This document shows positions 1 through 14,900 of a stretch of 64,000 nt of DNA, one piece after another. The notes below the pieces were generated by a model. The model was not told the DNA's origin. It worked only from the letters and a program-made list of their open reading frames with translations, and did no database searches. This DNA comes from Siphonodentalium dalli. Lineage: Eukaryota; Mollusca; Scaphopoda; Gadilida; Siphonodentaliidae. Position numbers and translations under genes: made by a program. Positions within the stretch are counted from its first letter, which is position 1; every line of letters begins with the position of its first letter. The stretch spans positions 61,962,025 through 62,026,024 of the forward strand of contig CP136068.1 of assembly GCA_032622095.1 (NCBI GenBank). The letters run 5' to 3'.

Positions 1-3000
1 TGACCACTCTTATATGTGTTCCTGCCTGTCCACTCTTATATGAGTTCCTGCCTGTCCACTCGTATATGAGTTCCTGCCTGACCACTCTTATATGCGTTCC
101 TCCCTGTTCACTCTTATATGAGTTCCTCCCTGTCCACTCTTATATGAGTTCCTCCCTGTCCACTCTTATATGAGTTCCTCCCTGTCCACTCTTATATGAG
201 TTCCTCCCTGTCCACTCTTATATGAGTTCCTCCCTGTCCACTCTTATGAGTTCCTCCCTGTCCACTCTAATATGAGTTCCTCCCTGTCCATCTTATATGA
301 GTTCCTCCCTGTCCCCTCTAATATGAGTTCCTCCCTGTCCACTCTAATATGAGTTCCTCCCTGACTCCTCTAATATGAGTTCCTCCCTGTCCACTCTAAT
401 ATGAGTTCCTGCCTGTCCACTCGCATATGAGTTCCTCCCTGTTCACTCTTATATGAGTTCCTGCCTGTCCACTCTTATATGAGTTCCTCTCTGTCCACTC
501 TTATATGAGTTGCTCCCTGTCCACTCTTATATGAGTTCCTCCCTGTCCACTCTTATATGAGTTCCTGCGTGTCCACTCTTATATGAGTTCCTGCGTGTCC
601 ACTCTTATATGAGTTGCTCACTGTCCACTCTTGTATGAGTTGCTCCCTGTCCACTATTTTATGAGTTGCTCCCTGTCCACTCTTTTATGAGTTGCTACCT
701 GTCCACTCTTTTATGAGTTCCTCCCTGTCCACTCTTATATGAGTTGGACCTGTATACTCTAATATGAGTTCCTCGCTGTCCACTCTTATATGAGTTCATG
801 CATGTCCACTCTTATTTGAGTCCCAGCCTGTCACTCTTATATGAATTCCTGCATGTCCACTCTTATATGAGTTCTTCCCTGTCCACTCTTATATGAGTTC
901 CTCCCTGTCAACTCTTATGAGTTCCTCCCTGTACACTGTTATATGAGTTCCTGCCTGTCCACTCTTATATGAGTTGCTGCCTGTCCACTCTTATATGAGT
1001 TCCTCCCTGTCCACTCTTATATGAGTTCCTCCCTGTTCACTCTTATATTAGTTCCTCCCTGTCCACTCTTATATTAGTTCCTCCCTGTACACTAATATAT
1101 TAATTCCTCCCTGTCCTCTCTTATATGAGTTCCTCCCTGTCCACTCTTATATGAGTTGCTGCCTGTCCACTCGTATATGAGTTCCAGCCTGTCCACTCTT
1201 ATGAGTTCCTCCATGTCCACTCTTATGAGTTCCTCCCTGTCCACTCTTATATGAGTTCCTGCCTGTCCACTCTTAAGAGTTCCAGCCTGTCCACTCTTAT
1301 GAGTTCCAGCCTATCCACTCTTATTTGAGTTCCTCCCTGTCCACTATTATATTAGTTCCTCCCTGTCCACTCTTATATTAGTTCCGCCCTGTCCACTCTT
1401 ATATTAGTTCCTCCCTGTCCACTCTTATATTAGTTCCTCCCTGTCCACTCTTATATTAGTTCCTCCATGTACACTCATATATTGGTTCCTCCCTGTCCTC
1501 TCTTATGAGTTCCTCGCTGTCCACTATTATATGAGTTGCTGCCTGTCCACTCGTATATGAGTTCCAGCCTGTCCACTCGTATATGAGTTCCAGCCTGTCC
1601 ACTCTTATATGAGTTCCTGCCTAACCACTCTTATGAGTTCCTCCATGTCCACTCTGATGAGTTCCTCCCTGTCCACTCTTATGAGTTCCTCCCTGTCCAC
1701 TCTTATATGAGTTCCTCCGTGTCCACTCTTATATGAATTCCTGCATGTCCACTCTTATATGATTTCTTCCCTGTCCACTCTTATATGAGTTCCTCCCTGT
1801 CAACTCTTATGAGTTCCTCCCTGTACACTGCTATATGAGTTCCTGCCTGTCCACTCTTATAAGAGTTCCTGCCTGTCCACTCTTATATGAGTTCCTGCCT
1901 GTCCACTCTTATATGGGTTCCTCCCTGTTCACTCTTATATGAGTTCCTCCCTGTTCACTCTTATATGAGTTCCTCTCTGTCCACTCTTATATGAGTTCCT
2001 CCCTGTCCACTCTTATATGAGTTCCTCCCTGTCCACTCTTATATGAGATCCTCCCTGTTCACTCTTATATGAGTTCCTCCCCGTCCACTCTTATATGAGT
2101 TCCTCCCTGTCCACTCTTATGAGTTCCTCCCTGTCCACTCTAATATGAGTTCCTCCCTGTCCACTCTAATATGAGTTCCTGCATGTCCACTCGCATATGA
2201 GTTCCTCACTGTTCACACTTATATGAGTTCCTGCCTGTCCACTCTTATATGAGTTCCTCTCTGTCCACTCTTATATGAGTTCCTCCCTGTCCACTCTTAT
2301 ATGAGTTACTCCCTGTCCACTCTTATATGAGTTCCTGCGTGTCCACTCTTATATGAGTTCCTGCGTGTCCACTCTTATATGAGTTGCTCCCTGTCCACTC
2401 TTATATGAGTTGCTCCCTGTCCACTCTTTTATGAGTTCCTCCCTGTCCAATATTATATGAGTTGCTGCCTGTCCACTCGTATATGAGTTCCAGCCTGTCC
2501 ACTCGTATATGAGTTCCAGCCTGTCCACTCTTATATGAGTTCCTGCCTGTCCACTCTTATGAGTTCCTGCCTGTCCACTCTTATATGAGTTCCTCCTTGT
2601 CCACTCTTATATGAGTTGCTCCCTGTCCATTCTTTTATGAGTTTATCCCTGTCCACTCAAATATGAGTTCCTCCCTGACCACTCTTATATGTGTTCCTGC
2701 CTGTCCACTCTTATATGAGTTGCTCCCTGTCCATTCTTTTATGAGTTTCTCCCTGTCCACTCAAATATGAGTTCCTCCCTGACCACTCTTATATGAGTTC
2801 CTCCCTGACCACTCTTATATGTGTTCCTGCCTGTCCACTCTTATATGAGTTCCTGCCTGTCCACTCGTATATGAGTTCCTGCCTGACCACTCTTATATGC
2901 GTTCCTGCCTGTTCACTCTTATATGAGTTCCTCCCTGTCCACTCTTATATGAGTTCCTCCCTGTCCACTCTTATATGAGTTCCTCCCTGTCCACTCTTAT

Positions 3001-5232
3001 ATGAGTTCCTCCCTGTCCACTCTTATATGAGTTCCTCCCTGTCCACTCTTATGAGTTCCTCCCTGTCCACTCTAATATGAGTTCCTCCCTGTCCATCTTA
3101 TATGAGTTCCTCCCTGTCCCCTCTAATATGAGTTCCTCCCTGTCCACTCTAATATGAGTTCCTCCCTGTCTCCTCTAATATGAGTTCCTCCCTGTCCACT
3201 CTAATATGAGTTCCTGCCTGTCCACTCGCATATGAGTTCCTCCCTGTTCACTCTTATATGAGTTCCTGCCTGTCCACTCTTATATGAGTTCCTCTCTGTC
3301 CACTCTTATATGAGTTGCTCCCTGTCCACTCTTATATGAGTTCCTCCCTGTCCACTCTTATATGAGTTCCTGCGTGTCCACTCTTATATGAGTTCCTGCG
3401 TGTCCACTCTTATATGAGTTGCTCCCTGTCCACTCTTATATGAGTTGCTCCCTGTCCACTATTTTATGAGTTGCTCCCTGTCCACTCTTTTATGAGTTGC
3501 TCCCTGTCCACTCTTTTATTAGTTCCTCCCTGTCCACTCTTATATGAGTTGGACCTGTATACTCCTATATGAGTTCCTCCCTGTCCACTCTTATATGAGT
3601 TCATGCATGTCCACTCTTATTTGAGTCCCAGCATGTCACTCTTATATGAATTCCTGCATGTCCACTCTTATATGAGTTCTTCCCTGTCCACTCTTATATG
3701 AGTTCCTCCCTGTCAACTCTTATGAGTTCCTCCCTGTACACTGTTATATGAGTTCCTGCCTGTCCACTCTTATATGAGTTGCTGCCTGTCCACTCTTATA
3801 TGAGTTCCTCCCTGTCCACTCTTATATGAGTTTCTCCCTGTTCACTCTTATATTAGTTCCTCCCTGTCCACTCTTATATTAGTTCCTCCCTGTACACTAA
3901 TATATTAATTCCTCCCTGTCCTCTCTTATATGAGTTCCTCCCTGTCCACTCTTATATGAGTTGCTGCCTGTCCACTCGTATATGAGTTCCAGCCTGTCCA
4001 CTCTTATGAGTTCCTCCATGTCCACTCTTATGAGTTCCTCCCTGTCCACTCTTATATGAGTTCCTGCCTGTCCACTCTTAAGAGTTCCAGCCTGTCCACT
4101 CTTATGAGTTCCAGCCTGTCCACTCTTATATGAGTTCCTCCCTGTCCACTCTTATATTAGTTCCTCCCTGTCCACTATTATATTAGTTCCTCCCTGTCCA
4201 CTCTTATATTAGTTCCTCCCTGTCCACTCTTATATTAGTTCCTCCCTGTCCACTCTTATATTAGTTCCTCCATGTACACTCATATATTGGTTCCTCCCTG
4301 TCCTCTCTTATGAGTTCCTCGCTGTCCACTATTATATGAGTTGCTGCCTGTCCACTCGTATATGAGTTCCAGCCTGTCCACTCGTATATGATTTCCAGCC
4401 TGTCCACTCTTATATGAGTTCCTGCCTGACCACTCTTATGAGTTCCTCCATGTCCACTCTGATGAGTTCCTCCCTGTCCACTCTTATGAGTTCCTCCCTG
4501 TCCACTCTTATATGAGTTCCTCCGTGTCCACTCTTATATGAATTCCTGCATGTCCACTCTTATATGATTTCTTCCCTGTCCACTCTTATATGAGTTCCTC
4601 CCTGTCAACTCTTATGAGTTCCTCCCTGTACACAATGCTATATGAGTTCCTGCCTGTCCACTCTTATATGAGTTCCTGCCTGTCCACTCTTATATGAGTT
4701 CCTGCCTGTCCACTCTTATATGGGTTCCTCCCTGTTCACTCTTATATGAGTTCCTCCCTGTCCACTCTTATATGAGTTCCTCCCTGTCCACTCTTATATG
4801 AGTTCCTCCCTGTCCACTCTTATATGAGTTCCTCCCTGTCCACTCTTATATGAGATCCTCCCTGTCCACTCTTATATGAGTTCCTCCCTGTCCACTCTTA
4901 TTTGAGTTCCTCCCTGTCCACTCTTATGAGTTCCTCCCTGTCCACTCTAATATGAGTTCCTCCCTGTCCACTCTAATACGAGTTCCTGCATGTCCACTCG
5001 CATATGAGTTCCTCACTGTTCACACTTATATGAGTTCCTGCCTGTCCACTCTTATATGAGTTCCTCTCTGTCCACTCTTATATGAGTTCCTCCCTGTCCA
5101 CTCTTATATGAGTTCCTCCCTGTCCACTCTTATATGAGTTCCTGCGTGTCCACTCTTATATGAGTTCCTGCGTGTCCACTCTTATATGAGTTGCTCCCTG
5201 TCCACTCTTATATGAGTTGCTCCCTGTCCACT
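1..5232. repeat. Type I higher-order repeat, two copies with 2,805-bp period
   Basis: Base 1 onward matches base 2806 onward. Landmark variants sit 2,805 bp apart: a monomer containing GGACCTGTATACTC at about 746 and 3551, and CATGTACACTCATATATTGG at 1466 and 4271. The match runs to about 2425 in the first copy and 5232 in the second. The remainder of copy 1 (about 2426-2805) is array sequence with CTCAAATATG and TATGTG variants that was not copied to the end of copy 2. A 2-bp insertion in copy 2 near 4635 is one of the few differences noticed. The GGACCTGTATACTC and TATTGG variants separate this type from the 2.0-kb units downstream. Confidence 0.88.
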
Positions 5233-7114
5233 CTTTTATGAGTTGCTCCCTGTCCACTCTTTTATGAGTTGCTCCCTGTCCACTCTTTTATGAGTTGCTC
5301 CCTGTCCACTCTTATATGAGTTGCTGACTGTCCACTCTTATATGAGTTCCTGCCTGTCCACTCTTATATGAGTTCCTCCCTGTCCACTAGTATATGAGTT
5401 GCTGCCAGCCACTAGTATATGAGTTCATCCATGTCCACTCTTATATGAGTTGCTGTCTGTCCACTCTTATATGAGTTCCTCCCTGTCCACTCTTATATGA
5501 GTTGCTGCATGTCCACTCTTATATGAATTCATCCTTGTCCACTCTTATATTAGTTCCTCCCTGTCCACTCTTATATGAGTTCCTCACAGTCCACTCTTAT
5601 ATGAGTTCCTCATTGTCCACTCTTATATGAGTCCCTCATTTTCCACTCTTATATGAGTTCCTCCCAGTCCACTCTTATATGAGTTGTTGCCTGTCCACTA
5701 TTATATGAGTCCCAGCCTGTCCACTCTTATATGAATTCCTGCATGTCCACTCTTATATGAGTTCTTCCCTGTCCACTGTTATATGAGTTCCAGCCTGTCC
5801 ACTCTTATTTGAGATCCTCCCTGTCCACTTTTATATGAGTTCCAGCCTGTCCACTCTTATATGAGTTCCTCCCTGTCCACTCTTATATGAGTTCCTCCCT
5901 GTCCACTCTTATGAGTTCATCCCTGTCCACTCTAATATGAGTTGCTGACTGTCCACTCTTATATGAGTTCCTGCCTGTCCACTCTTATATGAGTTCCTCC
6001 CTGTCCACTAGTATATGAGTTGCTGCCTGCCACTAGTATATGAGTTCATCCATGTCCACTCTTATATGAGTTGCTGTCTGTCCACTCTTATATGAGTTCC
6101 TCCCTGACCACTCTTATATGAGTTGCTGACTGTCCACTCTTATATGAATTCCTGCCTGTCCACTCTTATGAGTTCCAGCCTGTCCACTCTTATATGAGTT
6201 CCTCCCTGTCCACTCTTATATTAGTTCCTCCCTGTCCACTCTTATATTAGTTCCTCCCTGTCCACTCTTATATTAGTTCCTCCCTGTCCACTCTTATATT
6301 AGTTCCTCCCTGTCCACTCTTATATTAGTTCCTCCATGTACACTCATATATTAGTTCCTCCCTGTCCTCTCTTATGAGTTCATCCCTGTCCACTATTATA
6401 TGAGTTGCTGCATGTCCACTCGTATATGAGTTCCAGCCTGTCCACTCGTATATGAGTTCCAGCCTGTCCACTCTTATATGAGTTCCTGCATGTCCACTCT
6501 TATGAGTTCCTCCATGTCCACTCTTATGAGTTCCTCCCTGTCCACTCTTATGAGTTCCTCCCTGTCCACTCTTATTAGTTCCTCCCTGTCCACTCTTATA
6601 TGAATTCCTGCATGTCCACTCTTATATGAGTTCTTCCCTGTCCACTCTTATATGAGTTCCTCCCTGTCAACTCTTATGAGTTCCTCCCTGTACACTGCTA
6701 TATGAGTTCCTGCCTGTCCACTCTTATATGAGTTCCTGCCTGTCCACTCTTATATGAGTTCCTGCCTGTCCACTCTTATATGGGTTCCTCCCTGTTCACT
6801 CTTATATGAGTTCCTCCCTGTCCACTCTTATATGAGTTCCTCCCTGTCCACTCTTATATGAGTTCCTCCCTGTCCACTCTTATATGAGTTCCTCCCTGTC
6901 CACTCTTATATGAGTTCCTCCCTGTCCACTCTTATGAGTTCCTCCCTGTCCACTCTAATATGAGTTCCTCCCTGTCCATCTTATATGAGTTCCTCCCTGT
7001 TCACTCTAATATGAGTTCCTCCCTGTCCACTCTAATATGAGTTCCTGCATGTCCACTCGCATATGAGTTCCTCCCTGTCCATCTTATATGAGTTCCTCCC
7101 TGTCCACTCTAATA
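5233..7114. repeat. Type II higher-order repeat block between type I copies
   Basis: Monomer order changes here to the type II pattern. It has TTTTATGAGTTGCTCC runs, ACTAGTATATGAGTTCATCC monomers, CCTCACAG, CCTCATT, TTGTTGCC and GAGTCCCAGCC monomers, then a run of five or six TATTAG monomers ending at CATGTACACTCATATATTAG (6335). The same block reappears from about 8.99 kb with the landmark at 9643 (offset 3,308). It separates the second and third type I copies, so the two types are interleaved rather than in separate domains. Confidence 0.8.
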
Positions 7115-8940
7115 TGAGTTCCTCCCTGTCCACTCTTATATGAGTTCCTCCCTGTCCACTCTTATGAGTTCCTCCCTGTCCACTCTAATATGGGTTCCTC
7201 CCTGTCCATCTTATATGAGTTCCTCCCTGTCCCCTCTAATATGAGTTCCTCCCTGTCCACTCTAATATGAGTTCCTCCCTGTCCACTCTAATATGAGTTC
7301 CTCCCTGTCTCCTCTAATATGAGTTCCTCCCTGTCCATTCTAATATGAGTTCCTGCCTGTCCACTCGCATATGAGTTCCTCCCTGTTCACTCTTATATGA
7401 GTTCCTGCCTGTCCACTCTTATATGAGTTCCTCTCTGTCCACTCTTATATGAGTTGCTCCCTGTCCACTCTTATATGAGTTCCTCCCTGTCCACTCTTAT
7501 ATGAGTTCCTGCGTGTCCACTCTTATATGAGTTCCTGCGTGTCCACTCTTATATGAGTTGCTCCCTGTCCACTCTTATATGAGTTGCTCCCTGTCCACTA
7601 TTTTATGAGTTGCTCCCTGTTCACTCTTTTATGAGTTGCTCCCTGTCCACTCTTTTATGAGTTCCTCCCTGTCCACTCTTATATGAGTTGGACCTGTATA
7701 CTCTTATATGAGTTCCTCCCTGTCCACTCTTATATGAGTTCATGCATGTCCACTCTTATTTGAGTCCCAGCCTGTCACTCTTATATGAATTCCTGCATGT
7801 CCACTCTTATATGAGTTCTTCCCTGTCCACTCTTATATGAGTTCCTCCCTGTCAACTCTTATGAGTTCCTCCCTGTACACTGTTATATGAGTTCCTGCCT
7901 GTCCACTCTTATATGAGTTGCTGCCTGTCCACTCTTATATGAGTTCCTCCCTGTCCACTCTTATATGAGTTCCTCCCTGTTCACTCTTATATTAGTTCCT
8001 CCCTGTCCACTCTTATATTAGTTCCTCCCTGTACACTAATATATTAATTCCTCCCTGTCCTCTCTTATATGAGTTCCTCCCTGTCCACTCTTATATGAGT
8101 TGCTGCCTGTCCACTCGTATATGAGTTCCAGCCTGTCCACTCTTATGAGTTCCTCCATGTCCACTCTTATGAGTTCCTCCCTGTCCACTCTTATATGAGT
8201 TCCTGCATGTCCACTCTTAAGAGTTCCAGCCTGTCCACTCTTATGAGTTCCAGCCTGTCCACTCTTATATGAGTTCCTCCCTGTCCACTCTTATATTAGT
8301 TCCTCCCTGTCCACTTTTATATTAGTTCCTCCCTGTCCACTCTTATATTAGTTCCTCCCTGTCCACTCTTATATTAGTTCCTCCCTGTCCACTCTTATAT
8401 TAGTTCCTCCATGTACACTCATATATTGGTTCCTCCCTGTCCTCTCTTATGAGTTCCTCGCTGTCCACTATTATATGAGTTGCTGCCTGTCCACTCGTAT
8501 ATGAGTTCCAGCCTGTCCACTCGTATATGAGTTCCAGCCTGTCCACTCTTATATGAGTTCCTGCCTGACCACTCTTATGAGTTCCTCCATGTCCACTCTG
8601 ATGAGTTCCTCCCTGTCCACTCTTATGAGTTCCTCCCTGTCCACTCTTATATGAGTTCCTCCGTGTCCACTCTTATATGAATTCCTGCATGTCCACTCTT
8701 ATATGATTTCTTCCCTGTCCACTCTTATATGAGTTCCTCCCTGTCAACTCTTATGAGTTCCTCCCTGTACACTGCTATATGAGTTCCTGCCTGTCCACTC
8801 TTATATGAGTTCCTGCCTGTCCACTCTTATATGAGTTCCTGCCTGTCCACTCTTATATGGGTTCCTCCCTGTTCACTCTTATATGAGTTCCTCCCTGTCC
8901 ACTCTTATATGAGTTCCACCCTGTCCACTCTTATATGAGT
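7115..8940. repeat. Third, partial type I repeat copy
   Basis: Matches the second type I copy at an offset of 4,113 bp that becomes 4,139 bp after one extra monomer near 7240-7290. Diagnostic variants are GGACCTGTATACTC at 7690 and CATGTACACTCATATATTGG at 8410. The match ends near 8940, where CCTCCCAG monomers of type II begin. It is shorter than the 2,805-bp period, so it is a truncated copy. Confidence 0.82.
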
Positions 8941-11900
8941 TCCTCCCAGTCCACTCTTATATGAGTTCCTCCCTGTCCACTCTTATATGAGTTCCTCCCA
9001 GTCCACTCTTATATGAGTTGTTGCCTGTCCACTATTATATGAGTCCCAGCCTGTCCACTCTTATATGAGTTCTTCCCTGTCCACTGTTATATGAGTTCCA
9101 GCCTGTCCACTCTTATTTGAGATCCTCCCTGTCCACTTTTATATGAGTTCCAGCCTGTCCACTCTTATATGAGTTCCTCCCTGTCCACTCTTATATGAGT
9201 TCCTCCCTGTCCACTCTTATGAGTTCATCCCTGTCCACTCTAATATGAGTTGCTGACTGTCCACTCTTATATGAGTTCCTGCCTGTCCACTCTTATATGA
9301 GTTCCTCCCTGTCCACTAGTATATGAGTTGCTGCCTGCCACTTGTATATGAGTTCATCCATGTCCACTCTTATATGAGTTGCTGTCTGTCCACTCTTATA
9401 TGAGTTCCTCCCTGTCCACTCTTATATGAGTTGCTGACTGTCCACTCTTATATGAATTCCTGCCTGTCCACTCTTATGAGTTCCAGTCTGTCCACTCTTA
9501 TATGAGTTCCTCCCTGTCCACTCTTATATTAGTTCCTCCCTGTCCACTCTTATATTAGTTCCTCCCTGTCCACTCTTATATTAGTTCCTCCCTGTCCACT
9601 CTTATATTAGTTCCTCCCTGTCCACTCTTATATTAGTTCCTCCATGTACACTCATATATTAGTTCCTCCCTGTCCTCTCTTATGAGTTCATCCCTGTCCA
9701 CTATTATATGAGTTGCTGCCTGTCCACTCGTATATGAGTTCCAGCCTGTCCACTCTTATGAGTTCCTCCATGTCCACTCTTATGAGTTCCTCCCTGTCCA
9801 CTCTTATGAGTTCCTCCCTGTCCACTCTTATTAGTTCCTCCCTGTCCACTCTTATATGAATTCCTGCATGTCCACTCTTATATGAGTTCTTCCCTGTCCA
9901 CTCTTATATGAGTTCCTCCCTGTCAACTCTTATGAGTTCCACCCTGTACACTGCTATATGAGTTCCTGCCTGTCCACTCTTATATGAGTTCCTGCCTGTC
10001 CATTCTTATATGAGTTCCTGCCTGTCCACTCTTATATGGGTTCGTCCCTGTTCACTCTTATATGAGTTCCTCCCTGTCCACTCTTATATGAGTTCCTCCC
10101 TGTCCACTCTTATATGAGTTCCTCCCTGTCCACTCTTATATGAGTTCCTCCCTGTCCACTCTTATATGAGTTCCTCCCTGTCCACTCTTATGAGTTCCTC
10201 CCTGTCCACTCTAATATGAGTTCCTCCCTGTCCATCTTATATGAGTTCCTCCCTGTCCACTCTAATATGAGTTCCTCCCTGTCCACTCTAATATGAGTTC
10301 CTGCATGTCCACTCGCATATGAGTTCCTCCCTGTTCACTCTTATATGAGTTCCTGCCTGTCCACTCTTATATGAGTTCCTCTCTGTCCACTCTTATATGA
10401 GTTCCTCCCTGTCCACTCTTATATGAGTTCCTCCCTGTCCACTCTTATATGAGTTCCTGCGTGTCCACTCTTATATGAGTTCCTGCGTGTCCACTCTTAT
10501 ATGAGTTGCTCCCTGTCCACTCGTATATGAGTTGCTCCCAGTCCACTCTTTTATGAGTTGCTCCCTGTCCACTCTTTTATGAGTTGCTCCCTGTCCACTC
10601 TTTTATGAGTTGCTCCCTGTCCACTCTTATATGAGTTGCTGACTGTCCACTCTTATATGAGTTCATGCCTGTCCACTCTTATATGAGTTCCTCCCTGTCC
10701 ACTAGTATATGAGTTGCTGCCTACCACTAGTATATGAGTTCATCCATGTCCACTCTTATATGAGTTGCTGTCTGTCCACTCTTATATGAGTTCCTCCCTG
10801 TCCACTCTTATATGAGTTGCTGCATGTCCACTCTTATATGAATTCATACTTGTCCACTCTTATATTAGTTCCTCCCTGTCCACTCTTATATGAGTTCCTC
10901 ACAGTCCACTCTTATATGAGTTCCTCATTGTCCACTCTTATATGAGTCCCCCATTTTCCACTCTTATATGAGTTCCTCCCAGTCCGCTCTTATATGAGTT
11001 GTTGCCTGTCCACTATTATATGAGTCCCAGCCTGTCCACTCTTATATGAATTCCTGCATGTCCACTCTTATATGAGTTCTTCCCTGTCCACTGTTATATG
11101 AGTTCCTCCCTGTCCACTCTTATTTGAGATCCTCCCTGTCCACTTTGATATGAGTTCCAGCTTGTCCACTCTTATATGAGTTCCTCCCTGTCCACTCTTA
11201 TGAGTTCCTCCCTGTCCACTCTAATATGAGTTGCTGACTGTTCACTCTTATATGAGTTCCTGCCTGTCCACTCTTATATGAGTTCCTCCCTGTCCACTAG
11301 TATATGAGTTGCTGCCTGCCACTAGTATATGAGTTCATCCATGTCCACTCTTATATGAGTTGCTGTCTGTCCACTCTTATTTGAGTTCCTCCCTGTCCAC
11401 TCTTATATGAGTTGCTGACTGTCCACTCTTATATGAATTCCTGCCTGTCCACTCTTAAGAGTTCCAGCCTGTCCACTCTTATATGAGTTCCTCCCTGTCC
11501 ACTCTTATATTAGTTCCTCCCTGTCCACTCTTATATTAGTTCCTCCCTGTCCACTCTTATATTAGTTCCTCCCTGTCCACTCTTATATTAGTTCCTCCCT
11601 GTCCACTCTTATATTAGTTCCTCCATGTACACTCATATATTAGTTCCTCCCTGTCCTCTCTTATGAGTTCATCCCTGTCCACTATTATATGAGTTGCTGC
11701 CTGTCCACTCGTATATGAGTTCCAGCCTGTCCACTCGTATATGAGTTCCAGCCTGTCCACTCTTATATGAGTTCCTGCCTGTCCACTCTTATGAGTTCCT
11801 CCATGTCCACTCTTATGAGTTCCTCCCTGTCCACTCTTATGAGTTCCTCCCTGTCCACTCTTATATGAGTTCTTCCCTGTCCACTCTTATATGAGTTCCT

Positions 11901-14900
11901 CCCTGTCAATTATTATGAGTTCCTCCCTGTACACTGCTATATGAGTTCCTGCCTGTCCACTCTTATATGAGTTCCTGCCTGTCCACTCTTATATGAGTTC
12001 CTGCCTGTCCACTCTTATATGGGTTCCTCCCTGTCCACTCTTATATGAGTTCCTCCCTGTCCACTCTTATATGAGTTCCTCCCTGTCCACTCTTATATGA
12101 GTTCCTCCCTGTCCACTCTTATGAGTTCCTCCCTGTCCACTCTAATATGAGTTCCTCCCTGTCCATCTTATATGAGTTCCTCCCTGTCCACTCTAATATG
12201 AGTTCCTCCCTGTCCACTCTAATATGAGTTCCTGCATGTCCACTCGCATATGAGTTCCTCCCTGTTCACTCTTATATGAGTTCCTGCCTGTCCACTCTTA
12301 TATGAGTTCCTCTCTGTCCACTCTTATATGAGATCCTCCCTGTCCACTCTTATATGAGTTCCTCCCCGTCCACTCTTATATGAGTTCCTGCGTGTCCACT
12401 CTTATATGAGTTCCTGCGAGTCCACTCTTATATGAGTTGCTCCCTGTCCACTCGTATATGAGTTGCTCCCTGTCCACTCTTTTATGAGTTGCTCACTGTC
12501 CACTCTTTTATGAGTTGCTCCCTGTCCACTCTTTTATGAGTTGCTCCCTGTCCACTCTTATATGAGTTGCTGACTGTCCACTCTTATATGAGTTCCTGCC
12601 TGTCCACTCTTATATGAGTTCCTCCCTGTCCACTAGTATATGAGTTGCTGCAAGCCAATAGTATATGAGTTCATCCATGTCCACTCTTATATGAGTTGCT
12701 GTCTGTCCACTCTTATATGAGTTCCTCCCTGTCCACTCTTATATGAGTTGCTGCATGTCCACTCTTATATGAATTCATACTTGTCCACTCTTATATTAGT
12801 TCCTCCCTGTCCACTCTTATATGAGTTCCTCACAGTCCACTCTTATATGAGTTCCTCATTGTCCACTCTTATATGAGTCCCTCATTTTCCACTCTTATAT
12901 GAGTTCCTCCCAGTCCACTCTTATATGAGTTGTTGCCTGTCCACTATTATATGAGTCCCAGCCTGTCCACTCTTATATGAATTCCTGCATGTCCACTCTT
13001 ATATGAGTTCTTCCCTGTCCACTGTTATATGAGTTCCTCCCTGTCCACTCTTATTTGAGATCCTCCCTGTCCACTTTTATATGAGTTCCAGCTTGTCCAC
13101 TCTTATATGAGTTCCTCCCTGTCCACTCTTATATGAGTTCCTCCCTGTCCACTCTTATGAGTTCCTCCCTGTCCACTCTAATATGAGTTGCTGACTGTCC
13201 ACTCTTATATGAGTTCCTGCCTGTCCACTCTTATATGAGTTCCTCCCTGTCCACTAGTATATGAGTTGCTGCCTGCCACTAGTATATGAGTTCATCCATG
13301 TCCACTCTTATATGAGTTGCTGTCTGTCCACTCTTATTTGAGTTCCTCCCTGTCCACTCTTATATGAGTTGCTGACTGTCCACTCTTATATGAATTCCTG
13401 ACTGTCCACTCTTAAGAGTTCCAGCCTGTCCACTCTTATATGAGTTCCTCCCTGTCCACTCTTATATTAGTTCCTCCCTGTCCACTCTTATATTAGTTCC
13501 TCCCTGTCCACTCTTATATTGGTTCCTCCCTGTCCACTCTTATATTAGTTCCTCCCTGTCCACTCTTATATTAGTTCCTCCATGTACACTCATATATTAG
13601 TTCCTCACTGTCCTCTCTTATGAGTTCATCCCTGTCCACTATTATATGAGTTGCTGCCTGTCCACTCGTATATGAGTTCCAGCCTGTCCACTCGTATATG
13701 AGTTCCAGCCTGTCCACTCTTATATGAGTTCCTGCCTGTCCACTCTTATGAGTTCCTCCATGTCCACTCTTATGAGTTCCTCCCTGTCCACTCTTATGAG
13801 TTCCTCCCTGTCCACTCTTATGAGTTCCTCCCTGTCCACTCTTATATGAATTCCTGCATGTCCACTCTTATATGAGTTCTTCCCTGTCCACTCTTATATG
13901 AGTTCCTCCCTGTCAACTCTTATGAGTTCCTCCCTGTACACTGCTATATGAGTTCCTGTCTGTCCACTCTTATATGAGTTCCTGCCTGTCCACTCTTATA
14001 TGAGTTCCTGCCTGTCCACTCTTATATGGGTTCCTCCCTGTTCACTCTTATATGAGTTCCTCCCTGTCCACTCTTATATGAGTTCCTCCCTGTCCACTCT
14101 TATATGAGTTCCTCCCTGTCCACTCTTATATGAGTTCCTCCCTGTCCACTCTTATATGAGTTCCTCCCTGTCCACTCTTATGAGTTCCTCCCTGTCCACT
14201 CTAATATGAGTTCCTCCCTGTCCATCTTATATGAGTTCCTCCCTGTCCACTCTAATATGAGTTCCTCCCTGTCCACTCTAATATGAGTTCCTGCATGTCC
14301 ACTCGCATATGAGTTCCTCCTTGTTCACTCTTATATGAGTTCCTGCCTGTCCACTCTTATATGAGTTCCTCTCTGTCCACTCTTATATGAGTTCCTCCCT
14401 GTCCACTCTTATATGAGTTCCTCCCTGTCCACTCTTATATGAGTTCCCGCGTGTCCACTCTTATATGAGTTCCTGCGTGTCCACTCCTATATGAGTTGCT
14501 CCCTGTCCACTCGTTTATGAGTTGCTCCCTGTCCACTCTTTTATGAGTTGCTCCCTGTCCACTCTTTTATAAGTTGCTCCCTGTCCACTCTTTTATGAGT
14601 TGCTCCCTGTCCACTCTTATATGAGTTGCTGACTGTCCACTCTTATATGAGTTCCTGCCTGTCCACTCTTATATGAGTTCCTCCCTGTCCACTAGTATAT
14701 GAGTTGCTGCCTGCCACTAGTATATGAGTTCATCCATGTCCACTCTTATATGAGTTGCTGTCTGTCCACTCTTATATGAGTTCCTCCCTGTCCACTCTTA
14801 TATGAGTTGCTGCATGTCCACTCTTATATGAATTCATACTTGTCCACTCTTATATTAGTTCCTCCCTGTCCACTCTTATATGAGTTCCTCACAGTCCACT

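Noticed and set aside
2793-2978. 61-codon open frame with a repeated 26-residue pattern, and similar frames at 34397-34600, 42371-42592, 44148-44369 and 57698-57898
   Set aside because: Three 26-bp monomers equal 26 codons, so the satellite reads as a peptide repeat wherever variants remove the regular stop. The consensus has a TGA in each + frame every 78 bp. No frame extends beyond 73 codons in over 58 kb, so no coding function is supported.
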